Shown one piece after another: positions 19,005-28,033 of a DNA stretch of 64,000 bases (positions within the stretch are counted from its first letter, which is position 1; each line of letters begins with the position of its first letter). The stretch is from contig NZ_QENZ01000003.1 in NCBI RefSeq assembly GCF_003096835.1, positions 1 to 64,000 of the forward strand. Direction: 5' to 3'. Position numbers and translations under genes: made by a program. The DNA comes from Balneicella halophila (GTDB taxonomy: Bacteria; Bacteroidota; Bacteroidia; Bacteroidales; Balneicellaceae). The notes below the pieces were generated by a model. The model ran no database searches. It was not told where the DNA came from and worked only from the letters and a program-made list of their open reading frames with translations.

Positions 19005-19535
19005 TTACTTTCTAAATTGTCTATAAAATTCCCATAGCACCATTCCTGCACTTACGGAGATATTCAGGGAATGTTTGGTTCCTTCTTGTGGAATCTCTAT
19101 ACATTGTTCACAACAATCTACGACCTCTTGCTGTACTCCCTTAACTTCGTTACCAAAAACGATAGCTAGTCGCTCATCTCGTTTTACTTGGAACTGATGC
19201 AACATAGTGCTGCTTTCCGTTTGTTCAATGGCTAGCAGTTTATATCCATCACTTTTAAGAACTTCCAATGCTTCTTCTGTACTTTCGACGTATTTCCAAG
19301 GTACAGCATCCTCAGCTCCCAAAGCAGTTTTATGAATATCACGATGTGGTGGTGTCGCTGTAATACCGCAAAGGTAGATTTTTTCTATTCTTAGAGCATC
19401 GGCCGTTCTGAAAACAGAACCAATATTATTCAAACTTCTGACGTTATCTAAAATAACTACGACAGGAAGCTTCTCTGCCAATTTGTATTCCTCGGCAGAG
19501 AGTCGCTTCATTTCATTGTTTTTGAGTTTACGCAT
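19005..19535 (-). CDS. SpoU/TrmH family RNA 2'-O-methyltransferase
   Basis: A 176-residue SPOUT enzyme. The three SpoU motifs are present: LDNVRSLNNIGSVFRTADAL (motif 1), LAIVFGNEVKGV (motif 2) and IEIPQEGTKHSLNISVSAGM (motif 3, knot and SAM site). It methylates a ribose 2'-OH in tRNA or rRNA; the target is not identifiable. The frame is open further upstream to 19631, but that part lies wholly inside the arginine deiminase gene. The chosen ATG overlaps the deiminase stop as TAATG, which fits translational re-initiation. Confidence 0.85.
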   Translation of the reverse strand: MRKLKNNEMKRLSAEEYKLAEKLPVVVILDNVRSLNNIGSVFRTADALRIEKIYLCGITATPPHRDIHKTALGAEDAVPWKYVESTEEALEVLKSDGYKLLAIEQTESSTMLHQFQVKRDERLAIVFGNEVKGVQQEVVDCCEQCIEIPQEGTKHSLNISVSAGMVLWEFYRQFRK

Positions 19536-20815
19536 TACCAATTTACTGCATCGCGTCTTACCGGCATTGTCATGCAACGCGCCCCTCCGCCTCCGCGTGG
19601 TAACTCGGAACCACTTAGAGTTACCAAACATCTTTCATAATCATCAACGTTTACCTTACCGCTTATTACATCCTCTGCCTTTAGAATTTCAAAACCATGT
19701 TTATTTAACTCCTCAGCAGTGTAATTATTTCTTCTGTAACCAATAATTTTGCCTGGAGCAAAAGCAAAGAAATTTGCACCGCTATGCCACTGCTCGCGTT
19801 CCTGATGCCAAAGATCCGATCCTCCACAAGTTACAGGTTCTAAATCCATTCCTAATTCCTTCAAGGTTTTTATAACAGATTCTTTTTGCTGTATTTTAAC
19901 CTTATCTCCTTGCACTGTGATGTGTATCGTCCTATAACGTGATGGTTTTAGTAGTAATGGACTATATGTCATGCATTTATTCTTGTCCAACAAGGTAAAT
20001 ACCATATCCATGTGAATGAATGATTCTGGAGTTGACGGTAATTCCTGCACTATAATATGACGCTCCTTACCATCATTATAAGTTTTTAGCATTTCAATCA
20101 TGTAATCAACACCTTGCGTTGAAGTTCTCGTTCCATTGCCGATAATTAAAATATCATCACGAGCAATCAGAACATCTCCACCTTCAATATTTAGATTTTT
20201 ATCAAAGTCAGGACTTGACAAAGGATTGCAGACCGTAGTTTTTACTTCTGGATGATTTTCAAAAATGGTCTGCATGACCAAGCTTTCTCTATCTCTGACA
20301 TCATTTGCCATATTGCAAATCAAAACCTTATCATACACAGATACAGAAGCATCTCTTGTAAAGAAAAAGTTGTGTAAAGGACGCAATACAAAACGTTCAT
20401 CAGAAACAAAGTCGGTGAGATTGTTCTTCTCTAATGGAAGACCTTCAATTAAAGCTGTTGCTAATGCTTTTGTATCCAATTCTTCAAGTCGTTTTTGCAA
20501 TCTTTTCCGCTGTGTTGGAAATTTAACATTATCCTCCATCTCACAAACTTTAGAAATCAATTCGCTTCGTAGAGAGGAGTCGCTTAAAACATCAGCTAAA
20601 AGCTCTTTGACTTGATACGTTTTAGTTAATTTGCCTAAGAGATCCTTAAAAACTTTGTATTCTTTCGTAACTACATCAAGACTCAATATATCACTGTACA
20701 ATGCTCGCTCTGCAGTACCAGGCGTCATATTCTCTACCTCACTTCCTGGTGTGTGAAGTATAACGCCTTGTAACTTTCCAATCTCTGAATATACTTTTGT
20801 TTGAGATGCTTCCAT
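19535..20815 (-). CDS. arcA: Arginine deiminase
   Basis: A 426-residue member of the guanidino-group modifying family, close to ArcA length. Catalytic landmarks are FFTRD, NIEGGDVL, the His-x-Asp of FIHMDMVFT and the nucleophile Cys in GGGARCMTMP near the C-terminus. It hydrolyses arginine to citrulline and ammonia. No ornithine carbamoyltransferase, carbamate kinase or antiporter gene is nearby, so a fermentative ADI operon is not evident; it is instead first in an operon with RNA methyltransferases and an ABC ATPase. A TACTTTTG -7 box lies 32-39 bp upstream on the minus strand. Confidence 0.92.
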   Translation of the reverse strand: MEASQTKVYSEIGKLQGVILHTPGSEVENMTPGTAERALYSDILSLDVVTKEYKVFKDLLGKLTKTYQVKELLADVLSDSSLRSELISKVCEMEDNVKFPTQRKRLQKRLEELDTKALATALIEGLPLEKNNLTDFVSDERFVLRPLHNFFFTRDASVSVYDKVLICNMANDVRDRESLVMQTIFENHPEVKTTVCNPLSSPDFDKNLNIEGGDVLIARDDILIIGNGTRTSTQGVDYMIEMLKTYNDGKERHIIVQELPSTPESFIHMDMVFTLLDKNKCMTYSPLLLKPSRYRTIHITVQGDKVKIQQKESVIKTLKELGMDLEPVTCGGSDLWHQEREQWHSGANFFAFAPGKIIGYRRNNYTAEELNKHGFEILKAEDVISGKVNVDDYERCLVTLSGSELPRGGGGARCMTMPVRRDAVNW

Positions 20816-20846
20816 TGGTTTTTGGTTTTTTTAGTTCATTTTGACA

Positions 20847-20864
20847 CAAAAGTAACTATTTTTG
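20847..20864. promoter_or_regulatory. Back-to-back divergent -7 boxes
   Basis: CAAAAGTAacTATTTTTG holds a leftward TACTTTTG toward the arginine deiminase gene and a rightward TATTTTTG toward the DUF4294 gene, two bases apart. Both match TAnnTTTG exactly. The geometry and the AC spacer are the same as in the element at 4136-4153. The box position excludes the in-frame TTG at 20862 as a start codon. Confidence 0.6.
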
Positions 20865-20894
20865 GGTATAATTATTGCTTTTTATGCATGCAAA

Positions 20895-21524
20895 ATGTTG
20901 AAGTTTCATAACATATTAACCGCTTTATTCTTACTTTGTTCGTGGTCGGCGTATTCACAAGTACTGCCATACGAGGATGATGAGATAAAACCGTATTACT
21001 ATACGATTGGTGCTGATAGTCTTATTTGTGTTCATCTGCCTGAAATTATAATTGAGCCAGGACGTTCAACTATCGTTGCTATGGGCAAAAAAGTTCCGAG
21101 AAGATACAGAAAAGGCACGCGTGCTTACAACAGAACAATACGAAATTTGAAAGTGGTCTATCCTTTAGCAAAAAAAGCGGCTAAAAAAATTAGAGAAATT
21201 GACAGTCAGTTGCAAACTATTGAAGGAGAATCAGAAAGAAAAGCATTTATTAAAAGAGAATACAAAAAATTAATGGATATTTATAAAGAGCCAATGAAAG
21301 ATTTAAAAATCTCTCAAGGCAGAATGCTAATAATTCTTGTTCATCGTGAAACAGGAAATACTTCCTACGAGCACATAAAAATGTACAAAGGAGGGCTAAC
21401 CGCTTTCTTTTGGCAAGGTATAGCAAGACTTTTTGGCAACGACCTAAAGAAAGCTTACGATCCGTATGGCGAACACATTTATTTAGAAGCCCTGATTGCC
21501 AGGTACGAAAGAGGAGAACTATAA
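20895..21524 (+). CDS. DUF4294 family exported protein
   Basis: A 209-residue protein with a signal peptide (MLKFHNILTALFLLCSWSAYSQ). The mature region contains DSLICVHLPEIIIEP and a basic, helix-rich middle (RYRKGTRAYNRTIRNLKVVY, then YPLAKKAAKKIREI), as in the Bacteroidota family DUF4294, whose function is unknown. The ATG is preferred over an upstream in-frame TTG that falls inside the promoter box. Its stop overlaps the next ATG as TAATG, with GAGGAG just before as a strong Shine-Dalgarno-like site. Confidence 0.82.
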   Translation: MLKFHNILTALFLLCSWSAYSQVLPYEDDEIKPYYYTIGADSLICVHLPEIIIEPGRSTIVAMGKKVPRRYRKGTRAYNRTIRNLKVVYPLAKKAAKKIREIDSQLQTIEGESERKAFIKREYKKLMDIYKEPMKDLKISQGRMLIILVHRETGNTSYEHIKMYKGGLTAFFWQGIARLFGNDLKKAYDPYGEHIYLEALIARYERGEL

Positions 21525-22162
21525 TGAAAAACACTGCAAAACTCAACGAATACGTAAAAAACCATAGCACCGAGGAAGACAAAGTACTTCAAGAGTTGGA
21601 TAGAGCCACGCATCTGCATGTTCTCCGAGCTAGGATGCTCTCTGGTCACGAACAAGGCATGCTCCTCTACCTGCTTGTACGAATGCTAAAACCACAACGC
21701 ATATTAGAACTCGGTACCTACACGGGCTACTCGGCAATAAGTATGGCAAAAGGATTAGATGATGGAGCAAAATTGATTTCAATTGACAAAAACGATGAAT
21801 TACTGCCATTTGCTCAAGAGTTCGTGAGGAAAGCCCATTTAGAAGATAAAATTGAACTGCTTTCAGGTGATGCTAAAAACCTCATACCCTCATTAAATGA
21901 CACATTTGATTTGGTTTTTTTAGATGCTCACAAGGCTGAATATATAGACTATTACAACCTAGTCTTTGACAAAATTCCCTCTGGTGGATTTATCCTTGCC
22001 GATAATGTTCTTTGGGACAGCAAAGTTCTGGAAGACACCCCCGACTCCGACGCACAAACGCAAGGAATTATCGCTTTCAATAAATTGATAAAAAAAAACA
22101 ACAGAGTGGAAAACCTTATCCTTCCCATCCGTGATGGAATCAATATTATTCGAAAGAAATAA
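21524..22162 (+). CDS. SAM-dependent O-methyltransferase, COMT-like
   Basis: A 212-residue methyltransferase of the caffeoyl-CoA/catechol O-methyltransferase type 3 family. ILELGTYTGYSAISMAKGL is the SAM loop, SIDKNDE the ribose-binding acidic turn, and VFLDAHKAEYIDYY plus ILADNVLWDSKV carry the metal-binding Asp and Asn positions. The natural acceptor is unknown. Translation from the ATG at 21524 is supported by GAGGAG 8 bp upstream and by the TAATG overlap with DUF4294; frames extending further upstream lie inside that gene. Confidence 0.9.
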   Translation: MKNTAKLNEYVKNHSTEEDKVLQELDRATHLHVLRARMLSGHEQGMLLYLLVRMLKPQRILELGTYTGYSAISMAKGLDDGAKLISIDKNDELLPFAQEFVRKAHLEDKIELLSGDAKNLIPSLNDTFDLVFLDAHKAEYIDYYNLVFDKIPSGGFILADNVLWDSKVLEDTPDSDAQTQGIIAFNKLIKKNNRVENLILPIRDGINIIRKK

Positions 22163-23146
22163 GGAGATAAAAGAGGAGATACTACTTACATTCTATGGAA
22201 CATTACAATATCGAAATGTAACATTAATAAAGTTTGTTCTCTTCAAGGTTGTGTTTTGAGAATATTTTTCTAAGATTCATTAGTACTCTCTTTACATATT
22301 AAATAATTATTAATTCAATTTAATTAGTAATAAATATCCTTATATTTATGCGATGTATAAATTTCTTCAAATTATCACATAAAAAACCAATTCAAAATTT
22401 AACAGTTAACGCAATTTAAGATAACAATGACGATCATTATGATATAAAACTATTATATGAATACAAATAACTCGATATCGATTTGTCAAAAAATATTAAA
22501 TTCTATTCTACATTAAAACATTGCTATCATGAAAAAAAACATTTACATCTTTATTGCATCAATACTTATGATATAGGTAGGTATTTTCAGAGGTCTTGGA
22601 GGGGTTTTACTAATTCTTAACGGTAATTCCTTACCTGTTGAACCACCAATAATTGCTTCAAATCTCATTTCAAAACTATGTGGAATAGGATTAATAATAG
22701 TTTTTGTTCTATTTGTTTATTCAGCATATCTCTTATTAACTCGAAGATATGTAAAAGGATTCAAATTGAGTTGGGTTGCGATTGGTTTATTCTTAATTGG
22801 AGGAATTGTAAATGGTTATTTGCTATTTAATAATCCATTCGTCCAAGACCAAATTCTAAATTTATCTGCTTCGATTTTGATTGGAATTTTATTATTAATT
22901 GGGAAAAAAATTAAATAAAACTCAAATGAATAATGACTATAATTAATTGATTGCTCTTCTTACTTCTGAAAATTCTCGAGGATAATCACTTTATTATCTA
23001 TTTGTAAAGGCTAAATCTAAACCATGTAACTACTTATAGCCAAAGCGCTGTACTCTGATGGCTAAAGCATAAAAAAATTTGTAACAAAACTTCTTGAAGA
23101 AGATACTTCACTTCGTTCAGTATTTCAACAACTATTTTCCAAACAC
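22163..23146. other. About 1 kb without an intact gene
   Basis: Very AT-rich. It holds the broken membrane gene at 22529-22918. The left part (22163-22528) shows a 10-bp palindrome TCGATATCGA within the stretch around 22470 but no reading frame of note. On the right, 23068-23150 has about 24 open codons (KLLEEDTSLRSVFQQLF) that read like the end of a lost gene but match nothing I can name. Confidence 0.5.
22529..22918 (+). pseudogene. Small membrane protein gene interrupted by an in-frame TAG
   Basis: Reading from the ATG at 22529 gives MKKNIYIFIASILMI, then TAG at 22574-22576, then 113 further codons in the same frame to TAA at 22916-22918. The downstream part encodes a convincing polytopic protein with three to four hydrophobic stretches, for example GIGLIIVFVLFVYSAYLLL and WVAIGLFLIGGIVNGYLLF. 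No ATG follows the TAG, so the 129-residue product could only be made by read-through. I do not recognise the family. It stands alone between the O-methyltransferase gene and lysS. Confidence 0.7.
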
Positions 23147-23176
23147 AAAAAAAGTCCCTCTATGAAAGAGACTTTT
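23147..23176 (-). terminator. Intrinsic terminator of lysS
   Basis: An imperfect hairpin (AAAAGT, two-base bulge, CTC / GAGACTTTT, 7-base loop), followed on the minus strand by seven T. It lies 22 bp past the lysS stop. Confidence 0.7.
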
Positions 23177-23198
23177 ATCATTTATAAGATTTCAATAC

Positions 23199-24908
23199 TT
23201 AGCTTAACCACTTTTCTACATCTTCTAACTGCAATGCAGGGATGTCAAGTTTGTTTTTCTTACGTAAGCCATTCAATTTTTGATGTATCTGTGTTGTTTT
23301 CATCTCTTTCATCCCTTCTACGGATTTGTACTCTTGTAAAGCGAGAGATGCCCATTCTGTAGGAACACCTTCTTTCACAAAATCCTCTGGAGTTGCAGGT
23401 TTCACTATTTTTTCTGGCTTCATCTGTGGAAATAACAATACTTCCTGAATAGAAGCATTATTCGTCATCATCATCACTAAGCGGTCTATTCCTATCCCAA
23501 TACCCGAGGTTGGTGGCATACCGTACTCCAATGCACGCAGGAAATCTTGGTCAATAAACATCGCCTCGTCATCGCCTTTCTCAGAAAGTTTCAGCTGGTC
23601 TTCAAATCGCTCTCTTTGGTCTATTGGGTCGTTCAACTCGGAATAGGCATTTGCCACTTCGCTACCGTTTACCATCAACTCAAAACGCTCCGTCAATCCT
23701 TCTTTTTCACGGTGTGCTTTCGTAAGCGGGCTCATTTCTTTCGGGTAATCAATAATGAATGTTGGCTGTACATAATGATGTTCGCACTTTTCTCCGAAAA
23801 TTTCATCTACCATCTTACCGACACCCATCGTTTCATCCGCTTCAATGCCTAAATTTTTGCACACTTGGCGAAGTTCCTCTTCATTCATTCCGTAAACATC
23901 ATATCCGGTGTGTTCTTTTATGGCATCTAAAATCCCCACACGCTTAAATGGTGCCTTAAAGCTAATTTCCTTATCGCCCAACTTCACCTCTGTAGTACCA
24001 TGAACTTCTAAAGCAATTTTTTCCAATAATTGCTCTGTGAACTCCATCATCCACTTGTAGTCTTTGTAAGCAACATACAGTTCCATCACTGTAAACTCAG
24101 GATTGTGCGTACGATCCATTCCTTCATTTCTGAAGTTCCTTGAAAATTCATACACTCCTTCGAATCCTCCTACTATCAATCTCTTAAGATAGAGTTCGTT
24201 TGCAATTCTTAAATATAAAGGAATATTCAGTGCGTTATGATGTGTCTCAAAAGGACGAGCTGCCGCTCCTCCCGGAATTGCTTGCAAAACTGGTGTATCC
24301 ACTTCCAAATATCCTTGTTCGTTGAAAAAACGACGCATGGTATCAATTATTTTGGTCCGCTTCACAAAAATATCACGTACATGAGGATTCACAATTAAAT
24401 CCACATAGCGCTGACGGTAACGCATTTCCAAGTCGGTAAACGCATCATGTACATTGCCGTCTTTATCTTCTCGGGGCATTGGAAGAGGGCGTAAAGACTT
24501 CGAAAGTAATACCAATTCCTCAGCATGTACTGATTTCTCACCTACCTTAGTCGTAAATTCATAGCCCTTTATCCCAATAATATCTCCGATATCCAATAAC
24601 TTTTTAAACACAGTATTGTAGAGTGTCTTGTCCTCGTCCTTGCAAATACTATCACGCGCTATATAAACTTGCACCCGACCTTCTGTATCTTGCAACTCAA
24701 TAAAGGAAGCCTTTCCCATAATACGACGAGTCATCATACGCCCTGCTATAACAACCTCTTTCCCCTCTTCATAATTTTCTTTAATATCTTTAGACGTTGC
24801 TGTTGTCACAAATTCTGCTGCGGGATAAGGCTCTATTCCTAAGTCCCTAATTGCTTGTAGAGATTTTCTTCTGATAATCTCTTGCTCTTTCAACCCAATA
24901 TTCTCCAT
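23199..24908 (-). CDS. lysS: Lysyl-tRNA synthetase, class II
   Basis: A 569-residue class IIb synthetase. The N-terminal OB domain (about 60-180) includes [20 protein letters not shown]. Motif 2 is [17 protein letters not shown] and motif 3 is [12 protein letters not shown]. It is longer than the E. coli enzyme (about 505) because of a C-terminal extension of about 65 residues after the catalytic domain (from TPEDFVKEG), which I believe is usual in Bacteroidota. It charges tRNA-Lys. A TATCTTTG -7 box lies at 24940-24947 on the minus strand, and a terminator follows the gene. Confidence 0.97.
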   Translation of the reverse strand: MENIGLKEQEIIRRKSLQAIRDLGIEPYPAAEFVTTATSKDIKENYEEGKEVVIAGRMMTRRIMGKASFIELQDTEGRVQVYIARDSICKDEDKTLYNTVFKKLLDIGDIIGIKGYEFTTKVGEKSVHAEELVLLSKSLRPLPMPREDKDGNVHDAFTDLEMRYRQRYVDLIVNPHVRDIFVKRTKIIDTMRRFFNEQGYLEVDTPVLQAIPGGAAARPFETHHNALNIPLYLRIANELYLKRLIVGGFEGVYEFSRNFRNEGMDRTHNPEFTVMELYVAYKDYKWMMEFTEQLLEKIALEVHGTTEVKLGDKEISFKAPFKRVGILDAIKEHTGYDVYGMNEEELRQVCKNLGIEADETMGVGKMVDEIFGEKCEHHYVQPTFIIDYPKEMSPLTKAHREKEGLTERFELMVNGSEVANAYSELNDPIDQRERFEDQLKLSEKGDDEAMFIDQDFLRALEYGMPPTSGIGIGIDRLVMMMTNNASIQEVLLFPQMKPEKIVKPATPEDFVKEGVPTEWASLALQEYKSVEGMKEMKTTQIHQKLNGLRKKNKLDIPALQLEDVEKWLS

Positions 24909-24939
24909 AGTGTATTTTGTTATTTGAATCGTACGGATG

Positions 24940-25008
24940 CAAAGATAAAAATAATGTGTTATTTAAGCCTGTATTTAATACAGGCTTTATCTATAATTTA
25001 TATCTTTG
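24940..25008. promoter_or_regulatory. Divergent promoters sharing a perfect palindrome
   Basis: TATCTTTG at 24940-24947 (minus, toward lysS) and TATCTTTG at 25001-25008 (plus, toward DUF5362) flank AAGCCTGTAT-TTA-ATACAGGCTT at 24965-24987, an inverted repeat with 10-bp perfect arms. The repeat covers the -33 zone of both promoters. It is not followed by a T run in either direction, so it looks like an operator rather than a terminator. Confidence 0.5.
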
Positions 25009-25036
25009 GTTTTTAAAACTTATGACTTGAACTATT

Positions 25037-25492
25037 ATGAACGAAAATGTAGCTCCCTCAACCCCTTTAATTTTGTCAGAAAATTCTATAAGTTATCTAA
25101 ATACAACACGAAAGTGGGCTAAGTTTCTATCGATATTAGGTTTTGTATTTACAGGTTTGTTTTTATTAATTGCTATCGGATTAATTTTCGGTGGGCTTTT
25201 TGTCGGTAGTATCGATGAAAGTCCTTTTCCGCTTGTATTATTAGGTCTTATATATTTTGTTATGTCAGGAGTGTACTTAATCCCTATCTGGTACTTGTTC
25301 AAATTCTCCAAAAATCTTGAAAAGATGTATTTGTATAGAGATAATTTTTTAGTTGAAGAAGCGTTTCGTTATCAAATGGCATTTTATCGTTTTATAGGAA
25401 TCTTCACTATTGTTATATTAGCAATATATCTTGTTCTGATTATAATAGGGCTCTTAGCAGGCTTTGGATATTTCATGTCTCAATTATCATAA
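25037..25492 (+). CDS. DUF5362-like membrane protein
   Basis: A 151-residue protein with four hydrophobic segments (about 30-55, 60-85, 100-115 and 125-148). The order resembles DUF5362: RKWAKFLSILGFVFTGLFLL, then a YLIPIWYLFKFSKNLEKM linker and a final YRFIGIFTIVILAIY. Function is unknown and the family call is moderate. It is followed 3 bp later by folP and probably leads a folP-cdaA operon. Confidence 0.72.
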   Translation: MNENVAPSTPLILSENSISYLNTTRKWAKFLSILGFVFTGLFLLIAIGLIFGGLFVGSIDESPFPLVLLGLIYFVMSGVYLIPIWYLFKFSKNLEKMYLYRDNFLVEEAFRYQMAFYRFIGIFTIVILAIYLVLIIIGLLAGFGYFMSQLS

Positions 25493-25495
25493 AAA

Positions 25496-26320
25496 ATGCA
25501 AGTAGGTAAACAACATATAGATTTGAGTAGTCCTAAAGTGATGGCAATTGTAAACCTCACTCCCGATTCTTTTTTTGACGGAGGACGCTATATTAAAACC
25601 GAAGCAGTACATCATCGCATTGAAAAAGTGATAGAGGAAGGTGCTGATATTATAGACTTAGGAGCCTACTCTACCCGACCGGGTGCTGCCAAAGTAGATT
25701 TAGAAGATGAATGGAAACGCTTAGTTCCTGCACTCTCTTTTATCAGAAAAAACTACAAAAACATTCCTATTTCCATTGATACATTCCGTGCTGAGATAGC
25801 AGACAGAGTACTCAAGTATTTCGGTTCTTTCATTGTAAATGATATTTCTGCAGGAACTTTAGACAAAAACTTATTTAGTTGGGTAGGTGAACACAAAATG
25901 CCATATATCCTGATGCACATCAAAGGGACTCCGCAAGATATGCAACAAAATCCTGTATATGATGATGTCGTTTCGGAAGTTTATGACTTTTTGAAAGAGA
26001 AGCTAAGCCAACTTAGAGATTTGGGAGCAGGGGATGTCATTATCGATTTAGGATTTGGATTTGGAAAAACTATTACACATAATTATCAACTCCTACGTGA
26101 AATTAAGGCTTTTGATTCTCTACAATGCCCTATGCTAGTGGGTATTTCCCGAAAATCTATGATATACAAACTGCTAAACACTGAAGCTAAAGAAGCACTC
26201 AATGGTACCACCGTTTTAAATACGATGGCATTGGAGCGTGGTGCAAAAATACTAAGGGTTCATGATGCAAAAGAAGCAAAAGAGGCTGTCGCATTAGTCT
26301 CTGCCATGCAAAATGCTTAA
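25496..26320 (+). CDS. folP: Dihydropteroate synthase
   Basis: A 274-residue TIM-barrel enzyme. VMAIVNLTPDSFFDGG is the first conserved loop, IIDLGAYSTRPGA the second, then SIDTFRAEIA, VNDISAG and a C-terminal GISRKSMIYKLL with the substrate-binding Lys and Ser. It condenses dihydropterin pyrophosphate with p-aminobenzoate in folate synthesis and is the sulfonamide target. The diadenylate cyclase gene follows after 9 bp, a conserved adjacency in Bacteroidota. Confidence 0.96.
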   Translation: MQVGKQHIDLSSPKVMAIVNLTPDSFFDGGRYIKTEAVHHRIEKVIEEGADIIDLGAYSTRPGAAKVDLEDEWKRLVPALSFIRKNYKNIPISIDTFRAEIADRVLKYFGSFIVNDISAGTLDKNLFSWVGEHKMPYILMHIKGTPQDMQQNPVYDDVVSEVYDFLKEKLSQLRDLGAGDVIIDLGFGFGKTITHNYQLLREIKAFDSLQCPMLVGISRKSMIYKLLNTEAKEALNGTTVLNTMALERGAKILRVHDAKEAKEAVALVSAMQNA

Positions 26321-26329
26321 CTTTGCCAT

Positions 26330-27124
26330 ATGGTATCCGCTTTTATAGATATGGGATTATGGGATGTGGTAGATATTCTGCTAGTAGCCTTATTACTACT
26401 ACAGATATATTTGCTCATTCGAAAGACTGTCGCTATACATATTTTCTTAGGGATATTTTTACTGTATTTTCTTTGGTTTATTGTTCGCGCTCTTAATTTA
26501 GAATTATTAAGCAGTTTCCTAGGACAATTTTTTGAATTTGGTGTCTTAGCACTTATTGTCGTCTTCCAGCCGGAAATTCGTAAATTTTTCCTAATACTCG
26601 GTACTAAATATAACCTAAGTGAACGCTTGCCAAAGGGATTCTTCCGATTTGAACGTAAAATCAACATGACCGAGGAAAATGCTGAAACTATTTCCCGTGC
26701 CTGTGCACACATGAGCGCAAACGATACTGGAGCACTTATCGTTATTGCTCATGAAGCTGATTTAAGTGAATATATCTCAAGCGGTGTAGCCATGGATTCA
26801 CATATTTCTTCTTCTGTTTTAGAAACCATTTTTTACAAATCGACTCCTTTGCACGACGGTGCTGTAATTATTGAAGGCAGTAAAATTAAAGCTGCTCGTT
26901 GTATTTTACCGGTCACTGCTGCTAAAATAAAATCAAATATCGGGTTGCGACACAGAGCTGCCATAGGACTTTCAGAGCAATCTGATGCTCACGTAATCAC
27001 CGTCTCCGAGGAAAATGGATATATTTCTTATACTCAAGATGGTGCTATGGAGAGAGATATCTCTCGTGTAAGACTCAAGGAATTACTCCTTACCGGTGGC
27101 GAAGGATTCCAATCTAAGAATTAA
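26330..27124 (+). CDS. cdaA: Diadenylate cyclase (c-di-AMP synthase)
   Basis: A 264-residue CdaA-type protein. Three hydrophobic segments occupy residues about 10-80, followed by a DAC domain with the diagnostic HDGAVII (Asp176-Gly-Ala) and RHRAAIGLSEQ (Arg207-His-Arg). It makes c-di-AMP from two ATP at the inner membrane. The CdaA layout (three N-terminal helices, single DAC domain) is complete. Position right after folP is typical. Its end overlaps a convergent small membrane gene by 4 bp. Confidence 0.95.
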   Translation: MVSAFIDMGLWDVVDILLVALLLLQIYLLIRKTVAIHIFLGIFLLYFLWFIVRALNLELLSSFLGQFFEFGVLALIVVFQPEIRKFFLILGTKYNLSERLPKGFFRFERKINMTEENAETISRACAHMSANDTGALIVIAHEADLSEYISSGVAMDSHISSSVLETIFYKSTPLHDGAVIIEGSKIKAARCILPVTAAKIKSNIGLRHRAAIGLSEQSDAHVITVSEENGYISYTQDGAMERDISRVRLKELLLTGGEGFQSKN

Positions 27125-27312
27125 TCTCTGGGGGTTCGTGCCATTTTGTCTTGCGAAGTGGCACAAGTGATTCCTTTTTCTTTCAGCTTTTCATTCCTAC
27201 CAATGTGCAGTTCAGGGAATCTACCGTTTTTTCTTATAATCATACTAATCGCTAGGCCTATAACGGCAATGGCGACTAATATAATTGCTAATATAAATAC
27301 TTTCATGATCAT
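27121..27312 (-). CDS. Small single-pass membrane protein, conserved type
   Basis: A 63-residue protein: one N-terminal membrane helix (VFILAIILVAIAVIGLAISM) and a short basic tail with FPELHIGRNEKLKEKGITCA and SQDKMAR. I believe small proteins with this tail recur in Bacteroidota, but I know no function. The ATG overlaps the DUF4230 stop as ATGA, so it is translated with it. A second ATG two codons on would give almost the same product. Confidence 0.65.
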   Translation of the reverse strand: MIMKVFILAIILVAIAVIGLAISMIIRKNGRFPELHIGRNEKLKEKGITCATSQDKMARTPRD

Positions 27313-27950
27313 TCTTCTTTATTTGTTTTCTTAGCGATCTTCTTGACTGGCTTACTTTCTTGCAAAAATTTCATCTGCAAATGCCAACCCATTGATTGCG
27401 CTAGATACTCAACTAAATCTAAGGCTTCAATCGCTTGTTTATTTGCTAATGTAGCTAGATTACTCTCTTCTATTTTCTCACTAATGGTTTCTTTTGCAAG
27501 TTGATTGAGTTCTGTAAAATTGCGCGTAGAAAACTTATTAAATCCTGTTTCTTGAACATCATAGTATTGAATATTTGTATCAATACTAATGACCTCCGGA
27601 TCTGGGAAATTTTCTATAATTATACGACGCTTCTCCTCCTCAACCCGTACATCCATTTTATTCAAATCGAAACCGACTAATGCTATCGCATCTACCAACA
27701 CCAAGGCTTTCTTTTCAAAAGGAATCATTTTAAAAAAGCGTTTCGAATCTTGATAATTCACGATTTCTTTGAAAGTTCCCTGTACTGTAGCCAACTTACA
27801 TATCGTATTGATTTTCTCTAGCAATACGCTTGCAGCTACCTTTGGTTTTTGATTTCTTTTATTGAAAAAATAGTTACGTATTTCTATTCCTAGAAAGACA
27901 AAAAGCAGTACTATTAAAGTAATTAATATAATCTCAATCATTGAATCCAT
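27309..27950 (-). CDS. DUF4230 family protein
   Basis: A 213-residue protein with an N-terminal membrane anchor (IILITLIVLLFVFLGIEI) and a soluble domain with KINTICKLATVQGTFKEIVN and KALVLVDAIALVGFDLNKMD, typical of DUF4230. The SIDTNIQYYD-x8-FNKF and LNQLAKE elements also fit. Function is unknown; it is probably periplasmic or membrane-tethered. It is coupled to the small membrane gene downstream. Confidence 0.85.
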   Translation of the reverse strand: MDSMIEIILITLIVLLFVFLGIEIRNYFFNKRNQKPKVAASVLLEKINTICKLATVQGTFKEIVNYQDSKRFFKMIPFEKKALVLVDAIALVGFDLNKMDVRVEEEKRRIIIENFPDPEVISIDTNIQYYDVQETGFNKFSTRNFTELNQLAKETISEKIEESNLATLANKQAIEALDLVEYLAQSMGWHLQMKFLQESKPVKKIAKKTNKEE

Positions 27951-28033
27951 TGCATTTTCACAGATTACAATACAATAATCTTGCTAAAATGCAAAGGTAT
28001 AGGAAAATAGACAAATTATAACAACCTACAACT

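Noticed and set aside
19536-19631. Longer start for the SpoU methyltransferase
   Set aside because: The extra part is wholly inside the arginine deiminase gene and encodes an Arg-rich, family-atypical N-terminus; the TAATG overlap is the natural start.
19535-20815. Classic arginine deiminase energy pathway
   Set aside because: No carbamoyltransferase, carbamate kinase or arginine/ornithine antiporter gene accompanies it; its partners are RNA methyltransferases and an ABC ATPase.
20862-20894. TTG start extending the DUF4294 protein
   Set aside because: The codon lies in a TATTTTTG promoter box; the ATG at 20895 starts a clean signal peptide.
23068-23150. Possible transposase or other gene remnant (KLLEEDTSLRSVFQQLF)
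   Set aside because: Only about 24 open codons, no start, no inverted repeats around it, and no family I can name with confidence.
24965-24987. Palindrome as a transcription terminator
   Set aside because: It lies between divergent starts and has no T run on either side.
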